Assembly: GCF_001484605.1 (NCBI RefSeq)
Contig: NZ_CP013747.1
Coordinates: 3,782,001 to 3,846,000, forward strand
Reading direction: 5' to 3'
Length of the DNA: 64,000 nt
From: Pseudarthrobacter sulfonivorans
GTDB taxonomy: Bacteria; Actinomycetota; Actinomycetes; Actinomycetales; Micrococcaceae
Shown here: positions 56,193 through 64,000 of the stretch, piece by piece
Layout of the letters: every line of letters begins with the position of its first letter
Numbering within the stretch: the stretch's first letter is position 1
Translations under genes and position numbers: made by a program
Notes under the pieces: model-generated
The model's database searches: none
Told to the model about the DNA's origin: nothing
Seen by the model: only the letters and a program-made list of their open reading frames with translations

Positions 56193-58112
56193 CTACGAGG
56201 TGGTCACCGCTGTGTCGTCGACGTAGAAGTACGTCCCCAGCGACGAGTCCTCAACACCCAGGAAGCGCAGCGTCACGCTCTTGCCCTTGTAGGCGGAGAG
56301 GTCCAGCGGCTTCTGCAGATAGCCGGCGGACTCGTTGAGATTGGAGTAAGTGGCCAGCGTGGTGGTCACACCGTTGCTGACCGCCTGAACCCTCAGGGTG
56401 TCATAGGCCGCGCTGGATGTGGTCTCGTCCGACTGCACTTTCAAGTAGAAGGACAGCGACGCGGTGGCCACCGTGGACGGGACTGCAAACGTTTGGTCGA
56501 GCATGTAGGACGTTGCCTGGCCCCAGCCGTTGAGGCCGGCGAAGCCGGAACCGGTCCTGGCATTCGTTCCGGTCTCGAACGTGTCGGCGTGGTCAGAGGT
56601 CCAGGAGGCTGCGCCCGATTCGAAGCCCGGGTTCAGCAGCAGGTTGCCGGACGGCGGGGGAGTGGCCCCGCCCAGCAGGCCCATGGTCTTGGTGGCGTCC
56701 GAGAGCCCTGTGCCGCAGCCCGTGGTGCAGCCGCCCGGCATTGCCCGGGTTCCCTGCTTGAGCGTGGACTCCACCTGGGCCGGGGTAAGCGTGGACGATT
56801 TGGACTTCATGAGTGCGGCCAGCCCGGCCACGTGCGGAGCTGCCATGGACGTTCCCTGGTAGCTGGCGTAGCCGGCGGAGCCCGGTGTGGAGGTACCGGT
56901 GTTGATAGTGGAGAGGATTCCGCCGCCTGCTACGCGGACGTCGCCGCCGGGTGCGGTCAGGTCAACCGTGGTGCCGTAGTTGGAGTAGTAGGAGAGGCTG
57001 CCGCTCGGGTTGCTGGCGGCCACGCTCACAACGCTGTTGCAGTTGGCCGGGCGGAATCCGGAAGCATTCTGGTTGCTGTTGCCGGCCGCCACCACCACGG
57101 TGGCTCCCCGCGAAACGGCGGAGTTGATGGCTGCCTGGTACGTGCTGCCGCAGGCACCGGACCCGCCCAGGCTCATGTTGATGACCGTGGCGGGATTGGC
57201 GTTGGCCGGGATGCCCGGGACGGTGCCGCCGGCTGACCAGATAATCGCATCGGCAATGTCGGACAGTGACCCGCCGCATTTGGCCAGGACGCGTACCGGC
57301 ACCACTTTGGCGTTGGGTGCGACGCCCGCCACGCCGGTGGCATTGCCGGTCACGGCTGCAACGGTGCCGGCGACGTGCGTGCCGTGCCAAGAGCTGTTGC
57401 CGGCTGTCGACTGGCCGCACTCGCCGGCGGCGTACCAGTCGCCCTGGTCCTGCGCATTCGCGTCGCGTCCGTTGCCGTCACGCGCTGCGGTGGCGTCGGA
57501 GACGAAGTCGTAGCCCGGCAGCACATTCGCGTCGAGGTCCGGATGGGCCGTGATTCCGGTGTCGATCACGGCCACCGTCACGCCGGTGCCGGTGGCAACG
57601 TCCCAAGCCCCGGGGACCCGCATGCCGTTGGTGCCAGTGAAATCCCACTGCTCGCCATAGCGTGGGTCGTTGGGCGTGAGAGCCACCGTCATGCGGGCGT
57701 CAGGTTCCACGTAGTCGACCGATCCGGACGCCGCAATCTCGGCCATGAAGTCTTCGGCAGCCTGCCCGGACAGGGCCCTGTCCGCCTCGATCAGCGTTCC
57801 GCCGGTGGCCAGGGTGCGGAGTTCCTGGACCTTCACGCCCTGTGACTTGGCTGCTTTGCCCCAGGCATTGGCGCGGCCGTTCGGGGTGGCGTTCGCCGTG
57901 GTCTCCTTGAATTCGACGATGAACTTCGTGTAGGACTCTCCGGCGGCCACGTCGTGCACCGCAGTACCTTGGACAGCGGCCGGCCCGGCTGCCGTGCCGT
58001 CACCGTCTTCGGGGGTGGCGAAAACCGGCGAACTGGCGAAGGCCAGGGTGCCGACTGCTGCGGCGAGCGACAGGGCCAGGATGCGGTGGCGCCTGATTGA
58101 TGAACGTCCCAT
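56193..58112 (-). CDS. Secreted S8 (subtilisin-like) serine protease
   Basis: A 639-residue exported protease. A signal peptide (ILALSLAAAVGTLAFASSPVFA) precedes an I9-type propeptide (about residues 55-135). The catalytic triad is D184 (AVIDTGITAHPDL), H243 (WHGTHVAGT) and S422 (GTSMAAPHVAG). Five or more cysteines suggest disulfides. A Pro-rich linker leads to a C-terminal carbohydrate-binding-like jelly-roll domain (LLLNPGFESGAASW). It starts at ATG 58112 with GAAAGAAG seven bases upstream. Function: extracellular protein degradation. Confidence 0.95.
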   Translation of the reverse strand: MGRSSIRRHRILALSLAAAVGTLAFASSPVFATPEDGDGTAAGPAAVQGTAVHDVAAGESYTKFIVEFKETTANATPNGRANAWGKAAKSQGVKVQELRTLATGGTLIEADRALSGQAAEDFMAEIAASGSVDYVEPDARMTVALTPNDPRYGEQWDFTGTNGMRVPGAWDVATGTGVTVAVIDTGITAHPDLDANVLPGYDFVSDATAARDGNGRDANAQDQGDWYAAGECGQSTAGNSSWHGTHVAGTVAAVTGNATGVAGVAPNAKVVPVRVLAKCGGSLSDIADAIIWSAGGTVPGIPANANPATVINMSLGGSGACGSTYQAAINSAVSRGATVVVAAGNSNQNASGFRPANCNSVVSVAASNPSGSLSYYSNYGTTVDLTAPGGDVRVAGGGILSTINTGTSTPGSAGYASYQGTSMAAPHVAGLAALMKSKSSTLTPAQVESTLKQGTRAMPGGCTTGCGTGLSDATKTMGLLGGATPPPSGNLLLNPGFESGAASWTSDHADTFETGTNARTGSGFAGLNGWGQATSYMLDQTFAVPSTVATASLSFYLKVQSDETTSSAAYDTLRVQAVSNGVTTTLATYSNLNESAGYLQKPLDLSAYKGKSVTLRFLGVEDSSLGTYFYVDDTAVTTS

Positions 58113-58235
58113 AGGGGCTTCTTTCTCGGAACGGGCACAGGTGTGGCCCGTATGAAGGGGAGTGAGGGTGGTCACGTGGTGGATCAGGTGGTAACCGAGA
58201 GTAAACATAAAGGTATTTTCAAAACTTGTAAATGG

Positions 58236-58252
58236 TTGACAAAACATGTCAA
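58236..58252. promoter_or_regulatory. TTGACA palindrome in the AT-rich divergent promoter region
   Basis: TTGACA-AAACA-TGTCAA places a perfect -35 hexamer on both strands, 124 bases from the subtilase ATG and 98 from the guaB3 start. On the minus strand TACAAG is 16 bases further, a possible -10 box. The surrounding 60 bases are strikingly AT-rich for this genome. It may also be an operator. Confidence 0.5.
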
Positions 58253-58321
58253 TAAAGTGTGGACTATCAGTTTCAGGATGAACCCAAGAGGAGGCGCCCC
58301 ACCGCATCCCGCGTGGTCAAG

Positions 58322-58327
58322 TAAAGT
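58322..58327 (+). promoter_or_regulatory. -10 box (TAAAGT) for leaderless guaB3
   Basis: TAAAGT ends six bases before the GTG at 58334, with no ribosome-binding site. Confidence 0.5.
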
Positions 58328-58333
58328 GGTCAC

Positions 58334-59470
58334 GTGACTTACGAGATCGAGATTGGCCGTGGCAAGCGTGGGCGTCGTGCCTACTCCCTGGATGACATTG
58401 CGATTGTCCCTAACCGTCGTACCCGCGACCCCAAGGACGTGTCGGTCTCCTGGCAGATCGATGCCTACAAGTTCGACATGCCCGTGATTGCAGCCCCGAT
58501 GGATTCGGCCATGTCCCCGGAGACGGCCATCGCCTTGGGCCGGCTGGGCGGGCTCGGCGTGCTGGACCTTGAGGGCCTCTGGACCCGCTACGAGGACCCG
58601 CAGCCCATCCTTGACGAGATCGGCGCCCTCCAGGATGAGGTCAACAGCCCCGCCGTGACCGGCCGTATGCAGGAGCTGTACCGCGCTCCCATCCAGCCGG
58701 AACTGATCACGTCCCGCCTGGCGGAGATCCGCGCCGCCGGCGTGACGGTGGCCGGCTCGCTGACCCCGCAGCGCACCCAGGAACACTACAAGACCGTGGT
58801 GGCTGCCGGCGTCGACATCTTTGTGATCCGCGGGACCACCGTGTCAGCCGAGCACGTCTCGAAAGACCACGAACCCCTGAACCTCAAGCAGTTCATCTAC
58901 GAACTGGACGTCCCCGTGATTGTGGGCGGCGCGGCCGGCTACACGCCCGCCCTGCACCTGATGCGCACCGGAGCCGCCGGCGTCCTGGTCGGCTTCGGCG
59001 GCGGAGCCACCGCCACCACGCGGCGCGCCCTGGGGATCCACTCGCCCATGGCCTCCGCCATCTCCGACGTCGCGGCCGCCCGCCGTGACTACATGGATGA
59101 ATCCGGCGGACGGTACGTCCATGTAATTGCCGACGGCGGCATGGGCACCTCGGGTGACATCGTCAAGGCAATTGCCATGGGCGCCGACGCCGTGATGCTG
59201 GGCAGCGCCCTCGCCCGGGCCGAAGAGGCACCCGGCAAGGGCTGGCACTGGGGCCAGGAGGCCCACCACCTCGAACTGCCCCGCGGAGACCGCGCCAACG
59301 TCGGCACCGTCGGACCGCTCGAAGAGGTGCTCTTCGGGCCCGGCCACCACACCAACGGCACATCCAACCTGATCGGTGCACTCCGCCGTTCGATGGCGAC
59401 CACCGGCTATTCGGACCTGAAGGAATTCCAGCGCGTCGACGTCGTAGTTTCTCCGTACTCGGGCAACTGA
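58334..59470 (+). CDS. guaB3: GuaB3-family IMP dehydrogenase-related protein
   Basis: A 378-residue barrel protein related to IMP dehydrogenase but without CBS domains. The N terminus [20 protein letters not shown] and the C-terminal [21 protein letters not shown] are diagnostic of actinobacterial GuaB3. The loop that carries the catalytic cysteine in GuaB reads [15 protein letters not shown] here, with no cysteine, so classical IMPDH activity is doubtful. The role in this lineage is unsettled. It starts with GTG, six bases after TAAAGT. A terminator follows at 59485. Confidence 0.92.
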   Translation: MTYEIEIGRGKRGRRAYSLDDIAIVPNRRTRDPKDVSVSWQIDAYKFDMPVIAAPMDSAMSPETAIALGRLGGLGVLDLEGLWTRYEDPQPILDEIGALQDEVNSPAVTGRMQELYRAPIQPELITSRLAEIRAAGVTVAGSLTPQRTQEHYKTVVAAGVDIFVIRGTTVSAEHVSKDHEPLNLKQFIYELDVPVIVGGAAGYTPALHLMRTGAAGVLVGFGGGATATTRRALGIHSPMASAISDVAAARRDYMDESGGRYVHVIADGGMGTSGDIVKAIAMGADAVMLGSALARAEEAPGKGWHWGQEAHHLELPRGDRANVGTVGPLEEVLFGPGHHTNGTSNLIGALRRSMATTGYSDLKEFQRVDVVVSPYSGN

Positions 59471-59484
59471 CAGTCTCTTACGGA

Positions 59485-59503
59485 CAGGGGCCGGCGGCCC
59501 CTG
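59485..59503 (+). terminator. Hairpin terminator after guaB3
   Basis: CAGGGGCC and GGCCCCTG (8 bp) close on a GGC loop. No T run. Confidence 0.65.
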
Positions 59504-59596
59504 ACGGATGCCTCCCGCTGAACCCGCCCTGCCCAACTGTGCGGCAAGGAAGTAGTGTGGTTTTACTACCGGCAGCAGCGGCAAGGGAGGCGTTCA

Positions 59597-61336
59597 GTGA
59601 ACACTGTTCCAAACGAAGGCGGGGTCCTTGGTCCCGCGGCCAGGGAAGCATCGATTGCCAGGCTCAGGGCCACCTCGGAACCCGGCAACGAACTGGACAT
59701 CCTGATCGTCGGCGGCGGCATCGTGGGCGCCGGCGCGGCGCTGGATGCCGTGACCCGCGGCCTCAGTGTGGGGATCGTGGAGGCCAGCGACTGGGCGGCC
59801 GGCACGTCGTCACGGTCATCCAAGCTGATCCACGGCGGCCTGCGCTACCTGGAGATGCTGGATTTTGGGCTGGTTAAGGAAGCGCTGCACGAACGTGGCC
59901 TGATTCTTTCGGTCCTGGCCCCGCACCTGGCCCGGCCTGTGCCGTTCCTGTATCCGCTGACCAAACCGTTTCTGGAGCGGCCCTATGTGGGCGCCGGGAT
60001 CGCCCTCTACGACGCCATGTCCATTACCGGCGGGCACAGCCGCGGCGTTCCGTTCCACAAACACCTCACCAGGCGGGGCACCCTCAGGGCCGCCCCCAGC
60101 CTGAAAAAAGACGCCTTTGTGGGCTCCATCCGCTATTACGACGGCCAAGTGGATGACGCCAAGTACGTGGCAAACCTCGTCCGCACGGGAGTGCACTACG
60201 GCGCGCATGCGGTGAACCAGATGGCGGTGGTGGATTTCCTGCGTGAAGGCGAGCGCGTGGTGGGTGCCAAAGTGGTCAATCACGAAGACGGTTCGCAATT
60301 CAAGATCAAAGCCAAACAGGTCATCAACGCCACCGGGGTGTGGACCGATGAAACCCAGGCCATGGTCACCGACCGCGGGCAGCTGAAGGTCCGGGCGTCC
60401 AAGGGCATCCACCTCGTTGTGCCCCGCGACCGGTTCCAGTCCACGGTGGGGCTGATCCTCCGCACCGAAAAGTCCGTGCTGTTCGTCATTCCGTGGGGCC
60501 GGCACTGGATCATCGGCACCACGGATACTGACTGGAACCTCGACAAGGCCCACCCGGCGGCCTCCAGCAAGGACATCGACTACATCCTCGAGCACGTCAA
60601 CCGGGTCCTGAAACGCCCGCTGACCAGGGAGGACGTTGAAGGCGTCTACGCCGGACTGCGCCCGCTCCTGGCAGGGGAGAACGATTCCACGGCGAAACTG
60701 TCCCGTGAACACATCGTGGCCCACCCCGTACCGGGCCTGGTAGTGGTGGCAGGCGGCAAATGGACCACCTACCGGGTTATGGCCAAGGACGCCGTGGACG
60801 AGGCCACCCGCACCATGGATGAGCGGGTCCCGGCGAGCTGCACCGAAACCATCCCGCTGCTGGGCGCCAGTGGCTTCAAGGCGGCCTGGAACCGCCGGAG
60901 CCGGACCGCTGAAGAGTCCGGCGTGCACGTGGCCCGGGTAGAGCACCTGCTCAACCGTTACGGGTCCATGACTCCGGAGGTGCTGGACATCATCGCCCGG
61001 AATCCTGAATTGGCGGAGCCGTTGCCCGGTGCTGACGACTACCTGCAGGCCGAAGCCGTCTACGCCGCAACCCACGAGGGTGCCCGGCATGTCCATGACG
61101 TGCTGACCCGGCGGACCCGTATCTCCATCGAGGCCTGGGACCGTGGCGTGTCGGCGGTGCCGGTTGTCGCTAAACTGATGGGCGAAGTCCTTGGCTGGAG
61201 CGATGTTCAGCGTGAAAGCGAAATAAAGCACTACATAGCACGCGTTGAAGCTGAACGGCTGAGCCAGCAGCAGCCGGATGACGAATCCGCCGACGCCGCA
61301 CGGCTGGGTGTGGAGGACATCGTCCCGTTGCGCTGA
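59597..61336 (+). CDS. glpD: Glycerol-3-phosphate dehydrogenase, FAD-dependent
   Basis: A 579-residue membrane-associated flavoenzyme oxidising glycerol-3-phosphate to dihydroxyacetone phosphate and passing electrons to quinone. FAD binding is [37 protein letters not shown] and GGKWTTYRVMAKDAVD are family signatures. GTG at 59597 follows AAGGGAGG (59583-59590) at six bases, better than the GTG 14 codons upstream. A PTS IIA-like gene follows after 45 bases and is probably co-transcribed. Confidence 0.96.
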   Translation: MNTVPNEGGVLGPAAREASIARLRATSEPGNELDILIVGGGIVGAGAALDAVTRGLSVGIVEASDWAAGTSSRSSKLIHGGLRYLEMLDFGLVKEALHERGLILSVLAPHLARPVPFLYPLTKPFLERPYVGAGIALYDAMSITGGHSRGVPFHKHLTRRGTLRAAPSLKKDAFVGSIRYYDGQVDDAKYVANLVRTGVHYGAHAVNQMAVVDFLREGERVVGAKVVNHEDGSQFKIKAKQVINATGVWTDETQAMVTDRGQLKVRASKGIHLVVPRDRFQSTVGLILRTEKSVLFVIPWGRHWIIGTTDTDWNLDKAHPAASSKDIDYILEHVNRVLKRPLTREDVEGVYAGLRPLLAGENDSTAKLSREHIVAHPVPGLVVVAGGKWTTYRVMAKDAVDEATRTMDERVPASCTETIPLLGASGFKAAWNRRSRTAEESGVHVARVEHLLNRYGSMTPEVLDIIARNPELAEPLPGADDYLQAEAVYAATHEGARHVHDVLTRRTRISIEAWDRGVSAVPVVAKLMGEVLGWSDVQRESEIKHYIARVEAERLSQQQPDDESADAARLGVEDIVPLR

Positions 61337-61381
61337 GGCGGCACCGCACACCAGCAATTCTCCTGACTGAAGGGACACGCC

Positions 61382-61870
61382 TTGGCGGAACCACTTGACC
61401 GGTACGATGCCGATCTCACCACCTCCGAATTGGTGATTCTGGAGTTGGAGGCAACGGACAAGTCGGACGCCGCGGCGCAACTGGCCGAACGCCTCTTCGC
61501 CTCCGGGCGGGTCACGGACCTGCCGCGGTTCCTGGAACACGTCAACGCCCGCGAACACCAGCTCGCCACCGGCCTGCCGGGCGGGATCGGCCTCCCGCAC
61601 GCCCGCAGCGAATTCGTCTCGCGGACCTCCATCGCCGTGGGAATCACCAAGTACGGCCACTCGCTGGACTTCGGTGCCGCGGATGGTCCGGCCACCGTCA
61701 TCCTGCTGATCGCCACCCCTGCAAGCTCGTTCTCCGATCACCTGGAAGTGCTGGCCACGCTGGCCCGCTCCTTGTCCAAGGAGTCCTTCAGGGAGTCGCT
61801 GCGGCGGGCCTACGATGCCGAAGTCATCGCCGAGCTCATCAACTCCAGCCTGGTGTTCTTCGACCATTGA
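61382..61870 (+). CDS. Stand-alone PTS IIA domain protein (fructose/mannitol type)
   Basis: A 162-residue EIIA-Fru-type phosphocarrier. The phospho-acceptor is H73 in GIGLPHARSE, and SFSDHLEVLATLARSL follows as in the family. No EIIB or EIIC domain is encoded nearby, so it may act in regulation or serve a permease elsewhere. The TTG start is supported by AAGGGA (61370-61375) six bases upstream. Its location behind glpD suggests control of, or by, glycerol use; that is inference. Confidence 0.9.
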   Translation: MAEPLDRYDADLTTSELVILELEATDKSDAAAQLAERLFASGRVTDLPRFLEHVNAREHQLATGLPGGIGLPHARSEFVSRTSIAVGITKYGHSLDFGAADGPATVILLIATPASSFSDHLEVLATLARSLSKESFRESLRRAYDAEVIAELINSSLVFFDH

Positions 61871-61928
61871 GTGGGGCAGGCCCTATCGTGTCGACTCCGT
61901 CGCCACGTAGGGACCCTGCTGCCCCACT
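61870..61928 (+). terminator. Long hairpin after the PTS IIA gene
   Basis: AGTGGGGCAG (61870-61879) pairs with CTGCCCCACT (61919-61928). Inside, CCCTA pairs with TAGGG and further bases extend the inner stem. It begins on the last base of the stop codon. Confidence 0.7.
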
Positions 61929-61978
61929 CCAAGGCCGGGACGCACCTGGTCGTTTAGTTGTTCTACAGAAGAACGAAG

Positions 61979-61984
61979 TACGGT
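61979..61984 (+). promoter_or_regulatory. -10 box (TACGGT) for the leaderless SURF1 gene
   Basis: TACGGT ends six bases before the GTG at 61991. Confidence 0.45.
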
Positions 61985-61990
61985 TAACAC

Positions 61991-62842
61991 GTGTGGAAAA
62001 CAGCCCTTAAGCCCCGATGGATCGCAGGCCTGGTCTTCGCGATCGTCGTCTCCGGGGTGTTTGTCCTGCTCAGCCAGTGGCAGTTCGGGCGGTCCACGCA
62101 GCCCGAAGCTGCGGTGAATCCCGCCACCGAAGAGGTCAGGGTCCTGACGGAAACGCTTGAGCCCGGCGCCTTTTTCCCCGGTACGGTGTCGGACCAGATG
62201 GTCTCCGCCGACGGAACCTACGACCCCGCCAAACAGGTCCTGGTGCCAGGCCGCCTGAAGAATGGCGAGAACGGCTACTGGGTGGTTTCCGCCTTCGCCG
62301 TGACCGGAGCGCCCGCGGTCACCGGCGTCGCTGCTTCACCCGAGACCTGGATTCCAGTAGCCCGCGGCTGGGTGGCGGATCCCGACGACGCCGGCGCACC
62401 GCCGTCGGGCGTGGTGAACCTGACCGGACGGCTGCTGCCGTCAGAATCGCCGCTGCCGTCCACCGCTCCGGAACCCGGACGCGCCTCCGCCGTGTCTGTT
62501 GCCGAACTCATCAACTACTGGGACGTCAGCATGTACCCGGGATTCGTGGCCGCAGCTTCCGAACTGGCGGCCGGGTCCGACATGTCCGCCGCGGCGGTTG
62601 ACGGTGCCCTGAAACCCCTGGAAATCGGCCCCCAGCCGCCCGCGCAGCAGGTCAACTGGCTCAATCTCTTCTACTCGCTCGAATGGGTGGTGTTCGCCGG
62701 CTTCGCCCTGTTTATCTGGTGGCGCCTGGTCAAGGACGACTACCGGCGGGACCTCGAAGAGGAACACGACGACGATCCTCACCATGATGCACTGCCCACC
62801 CCAGCAACTTCTGAACAGCTCCAACAAAAGGTAAAGCCATGA
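61991..62842 (+). CDS. SURF1-family protein
   Basis: A 283-residue membrane protein of the SURF1/Shy1 family, which helps assemble cytochrome c oxidase. The first membrane segment (IAGLVFAIVVSGVFVLLSQW) is followed by QFGRS, the outer domain, and a second membrane segment, WVVFAGFALFIWWRLVKDDY. The C-terminal tail is acidic and His-rich (EEEHDDDPHHDA), which could bind metal. GTG start, leaderless. The stop overlaps the DUF3817 gene (ATGA at 62839-62842). Confidence 0.9.
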   Translation: MWKTALKPRWIAGLVFAIVVSGVFVLLSQWQFGRSTQPEAAVNPATEEVRVLTETLEPGAFFPGTVSDQMVSADGTYDPAKQVLVPGRLKNGENGYWVVSAFAVTGAPAVTGVAASPETWIPVARGWVADPDDAGAPPSGVVNLTGRLLPSESPLPSTAPEPGRASAVSVAELINYWDVSMYPGFVAAASELAAGSDMSAAAVDGALKPLEIGPQPPAQQVNWLNLFYSLEWVVFAGFALFIWWRLVKDDYRRDLEEEHDDDPHHDALPTPATSEQLQQKVKP

Positions 62843-63339
62843 TCGAACCGAAACCGGCCGTCCAGCAGGATTCTGCGCAGGGCAAGGGCAAGAAGCGCCG
62901 CTTCGGCGGTACCGAGCGGCAGATCCGTTCCGCCCTGAAGTTCTATAAGGTGCTGGCGTACCTCACAGGCGCCATGCTGCTGCTGCTCTGCGCCGAACTC
63001 ATCGCACGTTACGCCTTTGGCCAGTACCTGTTTGCCGGTGGCACCAACGCCGTCACGGGCCAACCGTTCGGTTTGGGTTTCGCCGACGCCGAGCCCAAGG
63101 GCGTGGTGGGCGGCGCGAACATCTCCGTCGCCGTGCTGATCGTCCACGGCTGGATGTACGTGGTGTACCTGATCTCCAACTTCCGTCTCTGGACGCTGAT
63201 GCGGTGGCCGTTCATGAAGCTCATCCTCCTGGCACTCGGCGGCGTGGTGCCGTTCCTGTCCTTCGTGGTGGAGAAGAAGTTGCACGCCGAGGTGGAAGCC
63301 GAACTTGCCGCGAACCCGCAGGCCGCACAGCGGTACTGA
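62839..63339 (+). CDS. DUF3817 membrane protein
   Basis: A 166-residue protein with a basic N terminus and three or four hydrophobic segments: VLAYLTGAMLLLLCAELIA, ISVAVLIVHGWMYVVYLI and LILLALGGVVPFLSFVVE. The pattern NFRLWTLMRWPFMKL before the last segment is typical of DUF3817, whose function is unknown. Coupled to the SURF1 gene by a four-base overlap, so it may have a part in respiratory membrane assembly. Confidence 0.9.
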   Translation: MIEPKPAVQQDSAQGKGKKRRFGGTERQIRSALKFYKVLAYLTGAMLLLLCAELIARYAFGQYLFAGGTNAVTGQPFGLGFADAEPKGVVGGANISVAVLIVHGWMYVVYLISNFRLWTLMRWPFMKLILLALGGVVPFLSFVVEKKLHAEVEAELAANPQAAQRY

Positions 63340-63429
63340 GGAAGCGCAAGCGGGAGCGGCAACGGGACTGGGAGAGTCTGCTCCGTCACAGCGGGGCACG
63401 CGAAGGTGCGGCAGGGCGACGCCGCAAAG

Positions 63430-63435
63430 TAGGCT
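63430..63435 (+). promoter_or_regulatory. -10 box (TAGGCT) for leaderless guaA
   Basis: TAGGCT ends six bases before the GTG at 63442. No ribosome-binding site is present. The rest of the 102-base gap (63340-63441) shows no gene. Confidence 0.55.
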
Positions 63436-63441
63436 AGTGCG

Positions 63442-64000
63442 GTGACTACTCCCACTGCATCCCAGACTTCCCAGAAGCCGGTGCTGGTTGTTGACTACGG
63501 TGCCCAGTACGCGCAGCTGATTGCCCGCCGCGTCCGGGAAGCGAATGTGTATTCGGAAGTGGTTCCGCATACCTTCACCACCGAGCAGCTCCTGGCCAAG
63601 GACCCCGCCGCCATCATCCTTTCCGGTGGCCCCTCCAGCGTTTACGCGGACGGGGCGCCCGCCGTCGGCGCCGACCTCTTTGAGGCCGGAATCCCGGTCT
63701 TCGGCATCTGCTACGGCTTCCAGGCCATGGCCAACGCCCTGGGCGGGAAGGTCGACAAGACCGGCCTGCGCGAGTACGGCTCCACCCAGACCACCATCCT
63801 CGGCGAGGGCCGCTCCGTCCTCGAGGGGATGCCGCAGCACCAGAACACCTGGATGAGCCACGGCGACTCCGTGCACGAGGCACCCGAAGGCTTCGAAGTG
63901 CTGGCGACGACGGCCGGCGCTGAAGTGGCTGCCTTCGCAAACGAAGAGAAGGCCCTCTACGGCGTGCAGTGGCACCCCGAGGTCAAGCACTCGGCCTATG
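63442..64000 (+). CDS. guaA: GMP synthase (glutamine-hydrolysing), 5' part cut by the window edge
   Basis: The first 186 codons of GuaA, which aminates XMP to GMP. They cover the class I glutamine amidotransferase domain: [20 protein letters not shown], the nucleophile C90 in GICYGFQAM and H178/E180 in QWHPEVKHS. The ATP-pyrophosphatase and dimerisation domains lie beyond the window. GTG start preceded by a short Thr/Ser/Gln-rich N terminus. It uses the XMP made by GuaB, encoded 10 kb upstream on the same strand. Confidence 0.96.
   Translation, partial: MTTPTASQTSQKPVLVVDYGAQYAQLIARRVREANVYSEVVPHTFTTEQLLAKDPAAIILSGGPSSVYADGAPAVGADLFEAGIPVFGICYGFQAMANALGGKVDKTGLREYGSTQTTILGEGRSVLEGMPQHQNTWMSHGDSVHEAPEGFEVLATTAGAEVAAFANEEKALYGVQWHPEVKHSAY

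Overview
The window looks like a chromosomal segment of a high-GC actinobacterium of the Micrococcaceae, most likely Arthrobacter/Pseudarthrobacter. Support comes from the base composition, the many GTG starts, the mycothiol genes ino1 and mshA, groES-groEL1 with CIRCE operators and a His-rich GroEL tail, a GuaB3 paralogue, a LigB-type ATP-dependent ligase, and many genes whose start codon lies 6-7 bases after a TANNNT box (leaderless transcription). The assignment is inference from gene content. No rRNA, tRNA or CRISPR array was seen.

Layout. 1-236: 3' end of an NnrD-like kinase. 309-6696: overlapping glgX-treY-treZ operon (trehalose from glycogen). 6786-9533: large membrane protein bracketed by alpha/beta-hydrolase motifs. 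9625-11906: aldo/keto reductase and ino1. 11944-13379: complete IS3-family element that has landed in the loop of the ino1 terminator. 13475-19086: small hypothetical, fhs, mshA, GNAT and a GH4 glycosidase. 19157-24498: PfkB kinase, then overlapping alr-tsaE-tsaB-rimI-tsaD (cell wall and tRNA t6A). 24499-35900: a catabolic island. 35910-44340: carboxylate-amine ligase, NagZ-like lipoprotein, AroE-like enzyme, methyltransferase, groESL, DHFR-like protein. 44421-52418: DNA ligase, LuxR regulator, SemiSWEET-like protein, flavoprotein, DUF389 protein, OafA-type acyltransferase. 52642-64000: guaB, ABC transporter, subtilase, guaB3, glpD, PTS IIA, SURF1, DUF3817 and the 5' part of guaA.

How genes work together. 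Ino1 makes inositol-3-phosphate, the acceptor used by MshA, so two steps of mycothiol synthesis lie 4 kb apart with the IS and fhs between them. guaB, guaB3 and guaA form a guanine-nucleotide neighbourhood. The island encodes a near-complete meta-cleavage pathway: two-component flavin monooxygenase, extradiol dioxygenase, C-C hydrolase, hydratase, aldolase and acylating aldehyde dehydrogenase. With it are a KstD-like dehydrogenase, an IclR regulator, an orphan membrane protein and a short cytochrome-oxidase subunit III/IV pair. Its forward-strand promoters share a 19-base motif, the best candidate for the regulator's operator.

Most notable signals: the IS inserted in a terminator loop, with a left-end hairpin that buries its own ribosome-binding site; the shared motif and unusual gene mix of the catabolic island; and the split hydrolase/membrane protein at 6786-9533.
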